DNA of 64,000 nt from Alicycliphilus sp. UBA6560 (lineage in GTDB: Bacteria > Pseudomonadota > Gammaproteobacteria > Burkholderiales > Burkholderiaceae_C). Positions 10,976-22,895 of the stretch are shown here, piece after piece. Each line of letters starts with the position of its first letter. Positions within the stretch are counted from its first letter, which is position 1. The translations under genes and the position numbers were made by a program. The DNA lies in the NCBI GenBank assembly GCA_002434305.1, contig DJJU01000006.1:620001-684000 (forward strand). Reading direction: 5' to 3'. The notes under the pieces are model-generated. The model was not told where the DNA came from, ran no database searches, and saw nothing but the letters and a program-made list of their open reading frames with translations.

Positions 10976-11386
10976 TCAGCGCCGCGCCGCCACCTTCAGC
11001 AGCACGGCCAGCGCGCACAGCCACTGCACGCCGTACATCACGCTGCCCGCGCCGTGCCACACCGGCAGGTTCTGCCGGGCCACGATGCGCGGGGCCACGC
11101 CGAACTGCAGCAGCAGCGCCAGCAACATGCCCAGCACTATGAAAACAGTAGCTGCTTGCGCCCATTCCTCGGGCTTTTCAGCATGTTTTCGCTTGGAAAA
11201 CACCAGCAGGCAAGCGCCAGCTGCTATCGAAATATAGGTCTGCGCCTCGAACAGCCGAGCCGCCATCTGGCCGGCCAGGGCCGGCGTGGGCAGGTGGGCG
11301 AATAGCAGCGGCACGGCCACGAAGCCGATCGCCGACAGGCTGCCCCACCACAGGGCGGCCGCCAGCAGGGGCACGCGCTCGTACAT
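10976..11386 (-). CDS. DUF4149-type membrane protein
   Basis: A 136-residue protein with about four hydrophobic segments: ALWWGSLSAIGFVAVPLLFA, ISIAAGACLLVF, AATVFIVLGMLLALLLQF and VMYGVQWLCALAVLL. It matches the size and layout of DUF4149 proteins found next to greA or yhbY in betaproteobacteria. Function is not known. Its central DNA (about 11139-11225) resembles two halves of the dispersed stem-loop repeat, which would account for the SIAAGACL and EEWAQAATVF segments. It follows greA by 13 bases, so it is probably cotranscribed. Confidence 0.7.
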   Translation of the reverse strand: MYERVPLLAAALWWGSLSAIGFVAVPLLFAHLPTPALAGQMAARLFEAQTYISIAAGACLLVFSKRKHAEKPEEWAQAATVFIVLGMLLALLLQFGVAPRIVARQNLPVWHGAGSVMYGVQWLCALAVLLKVAARR

Positions 11387-11399
11387 GCGGCTGCGGGCC

Positions 11400-11876
11400 T
11401 CAGGCGTAGCGCACGGCCACGATTTCGTAGTGGCGCACGCCGCCGGGGGCCTGCACCTCGGCGGTGTCGCCCTCTTCCTTGCCGATCAGCGCGCGGGCAA
11501 TCGGGCTGCCGACGTTGATCAGGCCCAGCTTCAGGTCAGCCTCGTCCTCGCCGACGATCTGGTAGGTCACGGTCTCGCCGCTGTCCTCATCCTCCAGCTC
11601 CACCGTGGCGCCGAAAACCACGCGACCGCCCGCATCCAGCTGCGCGGGGTCGATGACCTGGGCGGCAGAGAGCTTGCCCTCGACCTCCAGGATGCGGCCC
11701 TCGATGAAGCCCTGGCGGTCCTTGGCGGCCTCGTATTCGGCGTTCTCGCTCAGGTCGCCCTGTGCACGGGCCTCGGCGATGGCGGCGATCACGGCCGGGC
11801 GGTCCTGGGTCTTCAGGCGCTGCAGCTCGGCCTTGAGCAGTTCAGCGCCACGCTTGGTGATGGGAATGGTGGCCAT
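11400..11876 (-). CDS. greA: Transcription elongation factor GreA
   Basis: GreA rescues backtracked RNA polymerase by stimulating transcript cleavage. The 158-residue protein shows the N-terminal coiled coil with the acidic tip (ARAQGDLSENAEYEAAKDRQ) and the C-terminal FKBP-like domain ending near LIGKEEGDTAEV. It lies downstream of carB behind an intervening terminator, a common betaproteobacterial order. Confidence 0.97.
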   Translation of the reverse strand: MATIPITKRGAELLKAELQRLKTQDRPAVIAAIAEARAQGDLSENAEYEAAKDRQGFIEGRILEVEGKLSAAQVIDPAQLDAGGRVVFGATVELEDEDSGETVTYQIVGEDEADLKLGLINVGSPIARALIGKEEGDTAEVQAPGGVRHYEIVAVRYA

Positions 11877-11912
11877 AGTGGTTCAGGTCTCCGTTGCGGA
11901 CACAAAAAGCAA

Positions 11913-11938
11913 ACCGCCGCGCGTTGCCGCGCGGCGGT
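11913..11938 (-). terminator. Terminator between carB and greA
   Basis: On the reverse strand ACCGCCGCGCG and CGCGCGGCGGT form an eleven-base-pair GC-rich stem followed by TTTGCTTTTTG. It lies 43 bases after the carB stop. Confidence 0.75.
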
Positions 11939-11981
11939 GTCATGTCAGCGGGTGATTATGCCGCCTTTGCGGCGGCGTGCA

Positions 11982-15230
<3,249 letters not shown>

Positions 15231-15240
15231 GGTGTTGCTT

Positions 15241-15624
15241 TTAGTCGGTCGCGGCGGAGGGGCCTGAGGGGCGGCGCACTTCCAGGCGCGCCAGCAGCGC
15301 CTGGGCGCGCTCGGCGGGCAGGTTCTTCTGCATCAGCTGGATCAGGCCATCGCCCTCCACCAGGGGGCGCAGCACCTCGGCCTCGGCGTCGTAGAAGACC
15401 ACGTCCCACTCGGCCAGGCCCTGCGCGAAGGTCTCGTCGTCCCACGTCTTGCCCTTGGCGACCAGCGTTACCAGGGGCATGGCCTTGTTCTCGACGAAGG
15501 ACTTCTTGTACGGCTTTTGCTGCCAGCGCTCGGTGAACCACTCGCGGTGCGGGGACGGCAGCGTGAGGATGCGCTTGTGGATGGCCTTTTCCAGCGCCGC
15601 GGCCGGGAAGCTGAAGAGTTTCAT
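15241..15624 (-). CDS. Small protein of unknown function between carA and carB
   Basis: A 127-residue cytoplasmic-looking protein ([20 protein letters not shown]...). I do not recognise a family. It has charged helical segments ([16 protein letters not shown]), a Trp-Asp-rich centre ([23 protein letters not shown]) and no signal peptide or transmembrane helix. It is tightly packed: 16 bases after carA and 10 before carB on the same strand, so it must be co-expressed with both subunits. The position suggests a link to carbamoyl-phosphate metabolism, but that is only context. Confidence 0.75.
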   Translation of the reverse strand: MKLFSFPAAALEKAIHKRILTLPSPHREWFTERWQQKPYKKSFVENKAMPLVTLVAKGKTWDDETFAQGLAEWDVVFYDAEAEVLRPLVEGDGLIQLMQKNLPAERAQALLARLEVRRPSGPSAATD

Positions 15625-15640
15625 AGGAAGTCGCGGACTC

Positions 15641-16825
15641 TCAGGCAGCCTTGGCGCCGGTGCGCGCCGTCCGCATCAGATCGGTGAAGCGGTCGAACAG
15701 GTGAGCGACGTCCTGCGGTCCGGACGAGGCCTCCGGGTGGCCCTGGAAGCAGAACGCCGGCTTGTCACGGTAGGCAAAGCCCTGCAGCGTGCCATCGAAC
15801 AGGCTGACGTGGGTGGCGCGCAGGTGGCTGGGCAGCGTCTCCATGTCCACCGCGAAGCCGTGGTTCTGACTGGTGATGGCCACGCTGCCGTTGTCCAGGT
15901 CCTTCACGGGATGGTTGCCACCGTGGTGGCTGTTGTCCATCTTGAAGGTGCTGGCGCCGGCCGCCAAGGCCATGATCTGGTGGCCCAGGCAGATGCCGAA
16001 GGTGGGCGTGCCGCTGTCCACGATCTGACGCACGGCTTCGATGGCGTAGTCGCAGGCAGCCGGGTCACCGGGGCCGTTGGACAGGAATACGCCATCGGGA
16101 TTCATGGCCAGCACCTCGGCCGCCGGTGTCTGGGCCGGCACCACCGTGAGCTTGCAGCCGCGCTCGGCCAGCATGCGCAGGATGCTGTACTTCACGCCGA
16201 AGTCGTAGGCCACGACGTTGAACTGCGCCTCTTCCTGGGTGCCGTAGCCGCGGCCCAGTTCCCATTCGGTCTGGGTCCAGCCGTAGGGTTTGGGCGTGCT
16301 GACGACCTTGGCCAGGTCCAGGCCCTTCATGTCGGGCGCGGCCTTGGCGGCGGCAAGGGCGGTGTCGATACGGTCCTGCGTCACGCTCTCGCCGTCGGCC
16401 AGGCCAACGATGGCGCCGTTTTGCGCGCCCTTGTCACGCAGCAGCCGCGTGAGGCGGCGCGTATCGATGTCGGCGATGGCGACAGTGCCGTTGCGCGAGA
16501 GGTAATCGGACAGGGTTTCCGTGCAGCGGAAGTTGCTGGCAATCAGGGGCAGATCCCTGATGACGAGGCCGGCGGCCTGGACTTTGTCAGACTCGATGTC
16601 CTCGGGATTGACGCCGTAGTTGCCGATGTGCGGATACGTGAGCGTCACGATCTGCTGGCAATAGCTGGGGTCGGTGAGGATTTCCTGGTAGCCGGTCATC
16701 GAGGTGTTGAAGACCACCTCGCCGACGGTGGTGCCGGAGGCACCGATCGAGTTGCCGATAAAGACCGTGCCGTCTGCAAGCGCCAGGATGGCGGGGGGGA
16801 AGGATCCCTTGAGAGACAAAAGCAC
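15641..16825 (-). CDS. carA: Carbamoyl-phosphate synthase small subunit CarA
   Basis: The glutaminase subunit that feeds ammonia to CarB. The 394-residue protein has the N-terminal CPSase_sm domain ([32 protein letters not shown]) and a class I amidotransferase domain with the nucleophile in [13 protein letters not shown] and the catalytic His in CFQGHPEAS. The start is GTG at 16825, supported by GGAG eight bases upstream. A TACAAT hexamer at 16947-16952 on this strand may be the -10 box of the operon, though no good -35 is evident. Confidence 0.97.
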   Translation of the reverse strand: MLLSLKGSFPPAILALADGTVFIGNSIGASGTTVGEVVFNTSMTGYQEILTDPSYCQQIVTLTYPHIGNYGVNPEDIESDKVQAAGLVIRDLPLIASNFRCTETLSDYLSRNGTVAIADIDTRRLTRLLRDKGAQNGAIVGLADGESVTQDRIDTALAAAKAAPDMKGLDLAKVVSTPKPYGWTQTEWELGRGYGTQEEAQFNVVAYDFGVKYSILRMLAERGCKLTVVPAQTPAAEVLAMNPDGVFLSNGPGDPAACDYAIEAVRQIVDSGTPTFGICLGHQIMALAAGASTFKMDNSHHGGNHPVKDLDNGSVAITSQNHGFAVDMETLPSHLRATHVSLFDGTLQGFAYRDKPAFCFQGHPEASSGPQDVAHLFDRFTDLMRTARTGAKAA

Positions 16826-16969
16826 TGGGTTCTCCGAAAGATTGCGGGTCGCCCGGTAGCCTGCTGGACGATGAGTCCTGCAGGCTGTTGCTTATGAGGG
16901 ATTGCTTTTCGTGCGGCCGGGCGACTGTTTGGCGGGAAAGCCCTTTATTGTAGCGCGGCGCTGGCGTCT

Positions 16970-19192
16970 TTACCGGCGCCGGGCCGAGCGCACGCCGGGC
17001 ACGGAAGCCACGATGGCAAGCACTTTGCTCAGCCGCCCGGCGTCGGAAATCTCCACCGTGAAAGTCATCCAGGCGGTGCCGCGCACGGACTGGGTCTGCA
17101 CGCCGATGACGTTGGTCTTTTCGCGTGCGAACACCTCCGAGATGTCGCGCAGCAAGCCCTGCCGGTCGGAGGCTTCCACGGCCACGTCCACCGGATAGAC
17201 ACTGGCCAGCCCAGGCCCTGCGGCCGGCTGGCCCCACTGCACCTCGATCACCCGCTCGGCGCTGCGCGCGGCCATTTCGCGGAAGTTGCTGCAGTCGCTG
17301 CGGTGCACGCTCACGCCCTTGCCGCGCGTGACGAAGCCGCTGATGGGATCGGGCGGCGCCGGCCGGCAACATTTGGCCAACTGGGTCATGAGCGAATCCA
17401 CGCCCACCACCAACACCCCGCCCTTGCTCGAGCCGTCAGGTGTACGCGGCTTCTTGAGGGCCAGCTCCGGCAGCGCGGCCGGCTCGGCCGGCGGGCGCAG
17501 CAGCAGTTCGATGCTGCGCAGCGAGAACTCGTCCTTGCCCACCACCTCAAACAGCGCGTCGGCCGTCTTGAATCCCAGCTGCACCGCCAGATCGTCCAGC
17601 TTCACGGCCGTCTTGCCTTCGCGCTGCAGCAGCTTTTCCACCAGCTCGCGACCGCGCGCGATGGTGGCGTGCGTGGCCTGGGCGTTGAACCAGGCCCGCA
17701 CCTTGGCCTTGGCCCGGTTGCTGGTCAGGTAACCCAGCTCGGGGTTGAGCCAGTCACGCGAAGGGCGGCCCTCCTTGACGGTGCTGATCTCCACGGTCTG
17801 GCCGTTGTGCAGCACGGTGTTGAGCGGCACCATGGCTCCGTCCACGCGGGCGCCTCGGCAGCGGTGGCCCAGGTTGGTGTGCACGGCGTAGGCAAAATCC
17901 AGCGGCGTGGCGCCCTGGGGCAACTCGACCACCGCAGCGCCGGGCGTCAGCACGTAGATGCGGTCGTCGAACAGGCCGCTGCTGGCGGCGCCCGACAGGT
18001 CGCGCTCCCAGGCCAGCAGCTGGCGCAGCACGGCGATCTTCGCGTCGTACTCGCTGCTGGCGGACACGCCGGCATAGCCTTTGGTGCCCGCCTCCTTGTA
18101 GGCCCAGTGGGCGGCCACGCCGTTCTCGGCGTGTTCGTTCATGGCCTGGGTGCGAATCTGGATCTCGATGGCCTTGCCCGCGTCGTCGCGCACCACGGTG
18201 TGCAGCGACTGGTAGCCGTTGGGCTTGGGGCGGGCGATGTAGTCGTCGAATTCCGCCTCGATCGGGTTGAACTGGCTGTGCACCCAGCTCAGCGCGGCGT
18301 AGCAGTCCCTGACGTTGGGCACGATGACGCGCAGCGCCCGGATGTCAAACACCCGGTCGAAGTTCAGCGACTTGCCGCGCATCTTCTTGTAGATGCTGTA
18401 GATGTGCTTGGGCCGGCCCTTGACGGTGGCACTGATGCTGTGCGCTCGCAGCTCGGACTCCACCCGCGCGCGCAGTTGCTCCATGTGGTGCTCGCGCTCG
18501 GTGCGCTTTTCGTCGAGCAGCCGGGCGATTTCCTTGTAGGTCTCGGGCTCCAGGAAGCGAAAGGCCAGGTCCTCCAGCTCCCACTTCATCTGCCAGATCC
18601 CTAAGCGGTTGGCCAGCGGCGCGAAGACCTGCAGCGCCTCGCGCGCCATGGCCGGCGACACCGGCCGCTTTGCCGAGGCGTGGTAGCGCAGCGTCTGCAG
18701 GCGCGAGGCCAGGCGCAGCATGACCACACGCAGATCGCGCGAGAAGGCCAGCAGCATCTTGCGCACGTTCTCTGTCTGCGTGGCCAGCGTATCCACCTGC
18801 TGGCCGCTGACTTGCGCGTTGCGCGCCTGCTGCTGCACGCGCATGAGCTTGGTGGTCTCCACCGCCAGCTCGGCCAGGTTGTCGCCAAAGGCCTTGGCGA
18901 TGACCTCTTGCGGACGGTTCAGGTGCGCGCTGGTATAGACCAGATAGGCCGCGGCCTGCATGGTTTCGGAGCCGCCCAGGTTGCGCAGGATGGCGCAGAC
19001 CCCCTCGGCGTGCGCCAGCGTGTTTTCGCCCGTCTCCAGCGTCTCGCCGATCAGGAGCGGCTCGGCGAACAGGCGCGCGCGCTCCAGCGAGCCCACCTGC
19101 TCCGGCGGCACTTGCGCAGTGGCGGCGATGAGCTGCGGCACGCCCTCCTGTCCGGCAGCCGCGCCTGGGGGAACGGCGTTGGCGGCCTTCAT
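16970..19192 (-). CDS. relA: RelA-type (p)ppGpp synthetase
   Basis: Stringent-response RSH protein of 740 residues. The N-terminal HD-hydrolase region is degenerate: the family HD-VED motif is replaced by YLVYTSAHLN, so hydrolysis is probably lost, as in beta/gammaproteobacterial RelA. The synthetase domain looks intact (DIRALRVIV, EFDDYIARPKPNGYQSLHTV, IQIRTQAMNEHAENGVAAHW). TGS (YVLTPGAAVVELPQGATPLDFAY), a zinc-finger/helical region with CCRP, and a C-terminal ACT domain follow. The ATG at 19192 overlaps the stop of the preceding hydrolase gene (ATGA), so the two are coupled. Confidence 0.95.
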   Translation of the reverse strand: MKAANAVPPGAAAGQEGVPQLIAATAQVPPEQVGSLERARLFAEPLLIGETLETGENTLAHAEGVCAILRNLGGSETMQAAAYLVYTSAHLNRPQEVIAKAFGDNLAELAVETTKLMRVQQQARNAQVSGQQVDTLATQTENVRKMLLAFSRDLRVVMLRLASRLQTLRYHASAKRPVSPAMAREALQVFAPLANRLGIWQMKWELEDLAFRFLEPETYKEIARLLDEKRTEREHHMEQLRARVESELRAHSISATVKGRPKHIYSIYKKMRGKSLNFDRVFDIRALRVIVPNVRDCYAALSWVHSQFNPIEAEFDDYIARPKPNGYQSLHTVVRDDAGKAIEIQIRTQAMNEHAENGVAAHWAYKEAGTKGYAGVSASSEYDAKIAVLRQLLAWERDLSGAASSGLFDDRIYVLTPGAAVVELPQGATPLDFAYAVHTNLGHRCRGARVDGAMVPLNTVLHNGQTVEISTVKEGRPSRDWLNPELGYLTSNRAKAKVRAWFNAQATHATIARGRELVEKLLQREGKTAVKLDDLAVQLGFKTADALFEVVGKDEFSLRSIELLLRPPAEPAALPELALKKPRTPDGSSKGGVLVVGVDSLMTQLAKCCRPAPPDPISGFVTRGKGVSVHRSDCSNFREMAARSAERVIEVQWGQPAAGPGLASVYPVDVAVEASDRQGLLRDISEVFAREKTNVIGVQTQSVRGTAWMTFTVEISDAGRLSKVLAIVASVPGVRSARRR

Positions 19193-20133
19193 GGCTCGCC
19201 CGTCCCGCCGTCGCCCAGCAGGAACTGAGTCACCACCGCCACCTGCGCCGGGTCGACCAGCGTGGGCGCATGCCCCACGCCCTCGAACTGCACCAGCCGG
19301 GCGCACGGGCCGCGCTGCTGCATGGCCTGCGCCGTCTGCGGGGACAACAGGTCCGACTGCGCGCCGCGCAGCAGCAGCACCTGCGCCGTGATCTGGTCAT
19401 ACAGCTGCCACAGCAGCTGCTCGCCTGCTTCCGCCAGCTCCGGCGTCATTGCGCGGAAAGACACGGCGATGGCCGGGTCGTAGTGCAGCATGAAGCCGCC
19501 CTGCGGCGCCGGACGCAGCATGGGGCGCGACAGTTGCAGCCATTGCTCGCGCGTGTGCGGGCCGAAGCCCTGCGAGTCCTTCCACAGGGCGTCGGCCGCC
19601 TGCTCCAAAGAGGTGTAGTGCGCCGGCACGCCCAGGTACTGGCCAATGCGCGCCAGCGCCTGCGGTTCGATCGCCGGGCCCACGTCGTTAAGCACCAGGC
19701 GGCGCACGGGCGCCGGCAGCGGCAGGCCAGGCTGGCCGGCCAGCACCAGCCCGATCAGCCCGCCCATGCTGGTGCCCACCCAGTCCAGCGTCTGGATGGG
19801 GGATTCGGCGTGCAGCTGCGCCAGCAGAGCCAGCATGTCGGCGGCGTATTGCGGGATCTGGTAGCCGGCCGGGTCGGCCAGCCAGTCGCTGTGGCCGCGA
19901 CCCGCCACGTCCGGGCAGATGACGCGGGCATGACCGGCCAGTGCGCGCGCCAGCGTGTCGAAGTCGCGACCCTGGCGCGACAGGCCGTGGGCGCAGACGA
20001 TGACGTGGCCTTCTGCAGCAGGCCCACCCGCTCCGTCCCAGTCCCAGAAAGCCATGCGGTGCGCCCCGCTGGAGGGGGCGATGGCGGCGGCCGGGCCGGG
20101 GCACGATACGTATTTCAGCCTAGGTTCAATCAT
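19189..20133 (-). CDS. Alpha/beta-hydrolase fold protein
   Basis: A 314-residue alpha/beta hydrolase. The oxyanion segment is VCAHGLSRQGRDFD, the nucleophile elbow is VGTSMGGLIG (catalytic Ser), an acid is likely near LLRGAQSDLLSP, and the catalytic His is in VGHAPTLVD. The substrate is unknown. ATG at 20133 was chosen because an upstream in-frame start at 20178 adds only an unconserved leader. It is coupled to relA by a four-base overlap and diverges from the 3-hydroxybutyrate dehydrogenase gene, which hints at but does not prove a role with short-chain esters. Confidence 0.85.
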   Translation of the reverse strand: MIEPRLKYVSCPGPAAAIAPSSGAHRMAFWDWDGAGGPAAEGHVIVCAHGLSRQGRDFDTLARALAGHARVICPDVAGRGHSDWLADPAGYQIPQYAADMLALLAQLHAESPIQTLDWVGTSMGGLIGLVLAGQPGLPLPAPVRRLVLNDVGPAIEPQALARIGQYLGVPAHYTSLEQAADALWKDSQGFGPHTREQWLQLSRPMLRPAPQGGFMLHYDPAIAVSFRAMTPELAEAGEQLLWQLYDQITAQVLLLRGAQSDLLSPQTAQAMQQRGPCARLVQFEGVGHAPTLVDPAQVAVVTQFLLGDGGTGEP

Positions 20134-20202
20134 GGAAACAGTACCGTCCAGCAGCGCTCGATAATCCCTTCGCTGCATCGTAATTCATTCGGAGATCCCT
20201 AC

Positions 20203-20985
20203 ATGCTCAACGGCAAGACTGCCCTCGTCACAGGTTCCACCAGCGGTATCGGCTTGGGCATTGCCCAGGCCCTCGCGCGCCAGGGCGCCAACATCGTGCT
20301 CAACGGCTTCGGCGACGTCGACGGCCCCCGCGCCCAGGTGCTGGCCGCGGGCGAACACGCCGGCGTGCGCGTGGCCTACCACGGCGCTGACATGAGCCGC
20401 CCGGCCGAGATCGCGGACATGCTCCAGTACTCTTCAGCGCAGTTCGGCCGCGTGGACATTCTGGTCAACAACGCCGGCATCCAGCACGTGGCCAGCGTGC
20501 AGGACTTCCCGCCAGAAAAGTGGGACGCCATCATCGCCATCAACCTGACCAGCGCCTTTCACACCACGCGCCTGGCGCTGCCGGGCATGCTCGCCGCAGG
20601 CTGGGGGCGCATCATCAACGTGGCCTCGGTACATGGGCTGGTCGGTTCGGCGCAAAAATCCGCCTACGTGGCGGCCAAGCACGGCATCGTCGGCCTGACC
20701 AAGGTGACGGCGCTGGAGACGGCCCCCACCGGCGTGACCTGCAATGCCATCTGCCCCGGCTGGGTGCTGACGCCGCTGGTGCAAAAGCAGGTGGATGCCA
20801 AGGCCGCCGAGCACGGCCTGTCCAACGAGGAGGCCATCAAGCTGCTGCTGGGCGAGAAGGAGCCCTCCATGCAGTTCACCACGCCCGAGGAGCTGGGCGA
20901 GCTGGCGGTGTTCTTCTGCTCGCCCGCCGGCAACAACGTGCGCGGCGTGGCCTGGAACATGGACGGTGCCTGGGCCGCCCAGTAA
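20203..20985 (+). CDS. bdhA: 3-Hydroxybutyrate dehydrogenase
   Basis: Short-chain dehydrogenase oxidising (R)-3-hydroxybutyrate to acetoacetate in polyhydroxybutyrate/ketone-body use. The 260-residue protein has the cofactor motif TGSTSGIGLGIA, NNAGIQHV, and the catalytic Ser, Tyr and Lys in NVASVHGLVGS and YVAAKHG. The C-terminal WNMDGAWAAQ, with a Gln end, is characteristic of bacterial BDH. GGAG lies eight bases before the ATG. It forms a single-gene unit closed by a terminator. Confidence 0.93.
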   Translation: MLNGKTALVTGSTSGIGLGIAQALARQGANIVLNGFGDVDGPRAQVLAAGEHAGVRVAYHGADMSRPAEIADMLQYSSAQFGRVDILVNNAGIQHVASVQDFPPEKWDAIIAINLTSAFHTTRLALPGMLAAGWGRIINVASVHGLVGSAQKSAYVAAKHGIVGLTKVTALETAPTGVTCNAICPGWVLTPLVQKQVDAKAAEHGLSNEEAIKLLLGEKEPSMQFTTPEELGELAVFFCSPAGNNVRGVAWNMDGAWAAQ

Positions 20986-20993
20986 GCAGCCCG

Positions 20994-21028
20994 AAAAAAC
21001 AAGAGCGCCGGCAAGGTGCTCTTGTTTT
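20994..21028 (+). terminator. Terminator after 3-hydroxybutyrate dehydrogenase gene
   Basis: AAAACAAGAGC and GCTCTTGTTTT pair around an eleven-base loop, ending in TTTT. It directly abuts a copy of the dispersed repeat. Confidence 0.8.
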
Positions 21029-21071
21029 GATAGCTGCCAGCGCTTGCCAGTCAAGCGCTGGAGGCCAAAAA
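21028..21071. repeat. Dispersed stem-loop repeat, intergenic copy
   Basis: TGATAGCTGCCAGCGCTTG, five-base loop, CAAGCGCTGGAGGCCAAAAA: a near-consensus copy between the convergent bdhA and SIMPL-protein genes. Confidence 0.88.
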
Positions 21072-21090
21072 CACCTCAAATCCCGGCCCG

Positions 21091-21807
21091 CTAGCGCAGT
21101 TGCACCGAGCCGGACACCGTGACCACCACCTGCGCCTCGCCGGCCTCCACCGGCACCGGCGCCGCATTGTCGAAGGCCGCGCCCTTGGCCTGCATGGCCA
21201 TCATGCGCGGGCGCGGCCCCGGGGACATCTCCTGGCTGTTCACACCCACCTCGCGCAGCGTGTAGCCCGAGAAACCGAAACCCCGGGCCAGCTCGCTGGC
21301 GCGCGCCTTGAAGGCCTCGATGGCTTCCGTCTGTGCCTGCGTCTCCACCTTCTGGCGTGCCTCGCGCGATAGATCGAACGCCATCTGGCTGATGGCCAGG
21401 CTGCGGATCTTGGCGGCCGTGCCGGTGATGCGCGCAAAGTCGCGCCCGGACAGCACCAGTTGCGTCCGACCCTGCCAGCCGTTGATGCGCCCGTCCTTGC
21501 CATAGCGCGGTTGCAGGCCGAAGTCGCCTGTGCGCACTTCCATCTGCTGCGGCGAAGCACCGCCGCGCGCCTGTGTCAACGCCTCATCCAGCGCCTGCTG
21601 CAGCTGCGCCTGCACCTGGGCGGCGTCCTCCCCCTCTTTGGTGGTGGACAGGGTGAGCACCAGCAGGTCCTGCTGCACTTCCACGCTGCCGCTGGCCGAC
21701 AGCTGCAGCACGTTGCGTGGCACCTCCGGTGCAGAGGACTGGGCAAAAGAGGCCGCAGCGCTTGCCAGCAAAGCGCTGGCAGCTACGATCCTAATAGCAG
21801 ATTGCAT
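21091..21807 (-). CDS. Periplasmic SIMPL-domain (DUF541) protein
   Basis: A 238-residue secreted protein with a signal peptide (MQSAIRIVAASALLASAAA, cleavage after FAQ) and a SIMPL/DUF541 domain: LSASGSVEVQQDLLVLTLST opens it and AGEAQVVVTVSGSVQLR closes it. The family is periplasmic and poorly understood; some members are linked to oxidative stress. AAGGA lies seven bases before the ATG. The signal-peptide codons coincide with a copy of the dispersed stem-loop repeat (21751-21799), so the repeat supplies part of the export signal. Confidence 0.85.
   Translation of the reverse strand: MQSAIRIVAASALLASAAASFAQSSAPEVPRNVLQLSASGSVEVQQDLLVLTLSTTKEGEDAAQVQAQLQQALDEALTQARGGASPQQMEVRTGDFGLQPRYGKDGRINGWQGRTQLVLSGRDFARITGTAAKIRSLAISQMAFDLSREARQKVETQAQTEAIEAFKARASELARGFGFSGYTLREVGVNSQEMSPGPRPRMMAMQAKGAAFDNAAPVPVEAGEAQVVVTVSGSVQLR
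21751..21799. repeat. Dispersed stem-loop repeat inside a signal-peptide coding region
   Basis: GGCCGCAGCGCTTGCCAGCA followed by AAGCGCTGGCAGCTA matches the intergenic repeat units with one or two changes. It is read in frame as the hydrophobic core of the SIMPL protein's signal peptide. Confidence 0.75.
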
Positions 21808-21932
21808 GGTTTTTCCTTTCTTTATCGCAATATCCGGCAGCTGAATGCGCTGTCCGCCGACACGCACCGTAGCCCCGTTGTGGCAGCCCAAAAGTGAAGG
21901 CGCGGTAATGTCGTTGCGAGGCGCCGCAAAAC

Positions 21933-22008
21933 TTGTAACACTTAGTCAGGACCGTTGGTAAAACGCGGCAATCGGCGGCCAAGCTGGTCAGAATCGCCGC
22001 TGTTACAA
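21933..22008. promoter_or_regulatory. Inverted TTGTAACA/TGTTACAA pair upstream of ompR
   Basis: TTGTAACA at 21933-21940 and its exact reverse complement TGTTACAA at 22001-22008 flank the probable promoter region of ompR; the right copy is 14 bases from the ATG. They resemble the GTTACA half-sites of OmpR boxes, so autoregulation is a plausible inference. Confidence 0.35.
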
Positions 22009-22022
22009 ATTGGACTTGGGGA

Positions 22023-22760
22023 ATGAATATGGCTTCGACGACCAACCGCACCGACAAGGTTCTCGTGGTGGATGACGACGCGCGCATCCGCGATCTGCTG
22101 CGCCGCTATCTGACCCAGGAGGGCTTCGAGGTGATGGTTGCGGAAGACGGCAAGGCACTCAACCGCATCCTGCTGCGCGAAACCGTGGATCTGATCGTGC
22201 TGGACCTGATGATGCCCGGCGAGGATGGTCTGTCCATCTGCCGTCGCCTGCGCGCGGCCAACGACCGCACGCCTATCATCATGCTCACCGCCAAGGGCGA
22301 GGACGTGGACCGCATCGTCGGCCTGGAGGTCGGCGCGGACGACTACCTGGGCAAGCCCTTCAACCCGCGCGAGCTGCTGGCGCGCATCCACGCCGTGCTG
22401 CGCCGCCGCCCGCCGCAAGAGGCACCGGGCGCACCCTCGGGCGACAACGAGGTGGTCACCTTCGGCCCCTTCACCTTCGACCTGGGCACCCGTGCGCTGC
22501 AAAGGAACGGCGAGGAGCTGCCGCTGACCACCGGCGAATTCGCCATGCTCAAGGCCCTGGTGCGCCACCCGCGCCAGCCGCTGTCGCGCGAAAAGCTGGC
22601 CCTGCTGGCACGCGGACGCGAGTTCGAGCCCTTCGACCGCAGCCTGGACGTGCAGATCTCGCGCCTGCGCAAGCTGGTGGAGGTGGACGCCGCCCAGCCG
22701 CGCTACATCCAGACTGTCTGGGGTGTAGGCTACGTGTTCGTGCCGGACGGCGCAAACTGA
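22023..22760 (+). CDS. ompR: OmpR-family response regulator
   Basis: A 245-residue two-component regulator. The receiver domain has acidic residues VDDDA (17-19) and phosphoacceptor Asp61 in VLDLMMPGEDG; the C-terminal winged-helix DNA-binding domain starts near FGPFTFDLGTRAL and ends in YIQTVWGVGYVF. GGGGA precedes the ATG. It lies 135 bases upstream of the EnvZ-like kinase. The pair is expected to respond to osmotic, pH or envelope signals; the regulon is not readable here. Confidence 0.93.
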   Translation: MNMASTTNRTDKVLVVDDDARIRDLLRRYLTQEGFEVMVAEDGKALNRILLRETVDLIVLDLMMPGEDGLSICRRLRAANDRTPIIMLTAKGEDVDRIVGLEVGADDYLGKPFNPRELLARIHAVLRRRPPQEAPGAPSGDNEVVTFGPFTFDLGTRALQRNGEELPLTTGEFAMLKALVRHPRQPLSREKLALLARGREFEPFDRSLDVQISRLRKLVEVDAAQPRYIQTVWGVGYVFVPDGAN

Positions 22761-22895
22761 CGCGGACCCACGCGGTTCGCCCGCGCTGCCGCGCGACGGC
22801 AGGCGGCCCGCAACAGGCGGGCGCGGTGTCCCAGGCACGCCCCCCGCCACCTGCACTGAACCCGGAGCGGCCCTGCAAGCCAACGCCAGCCTTTC

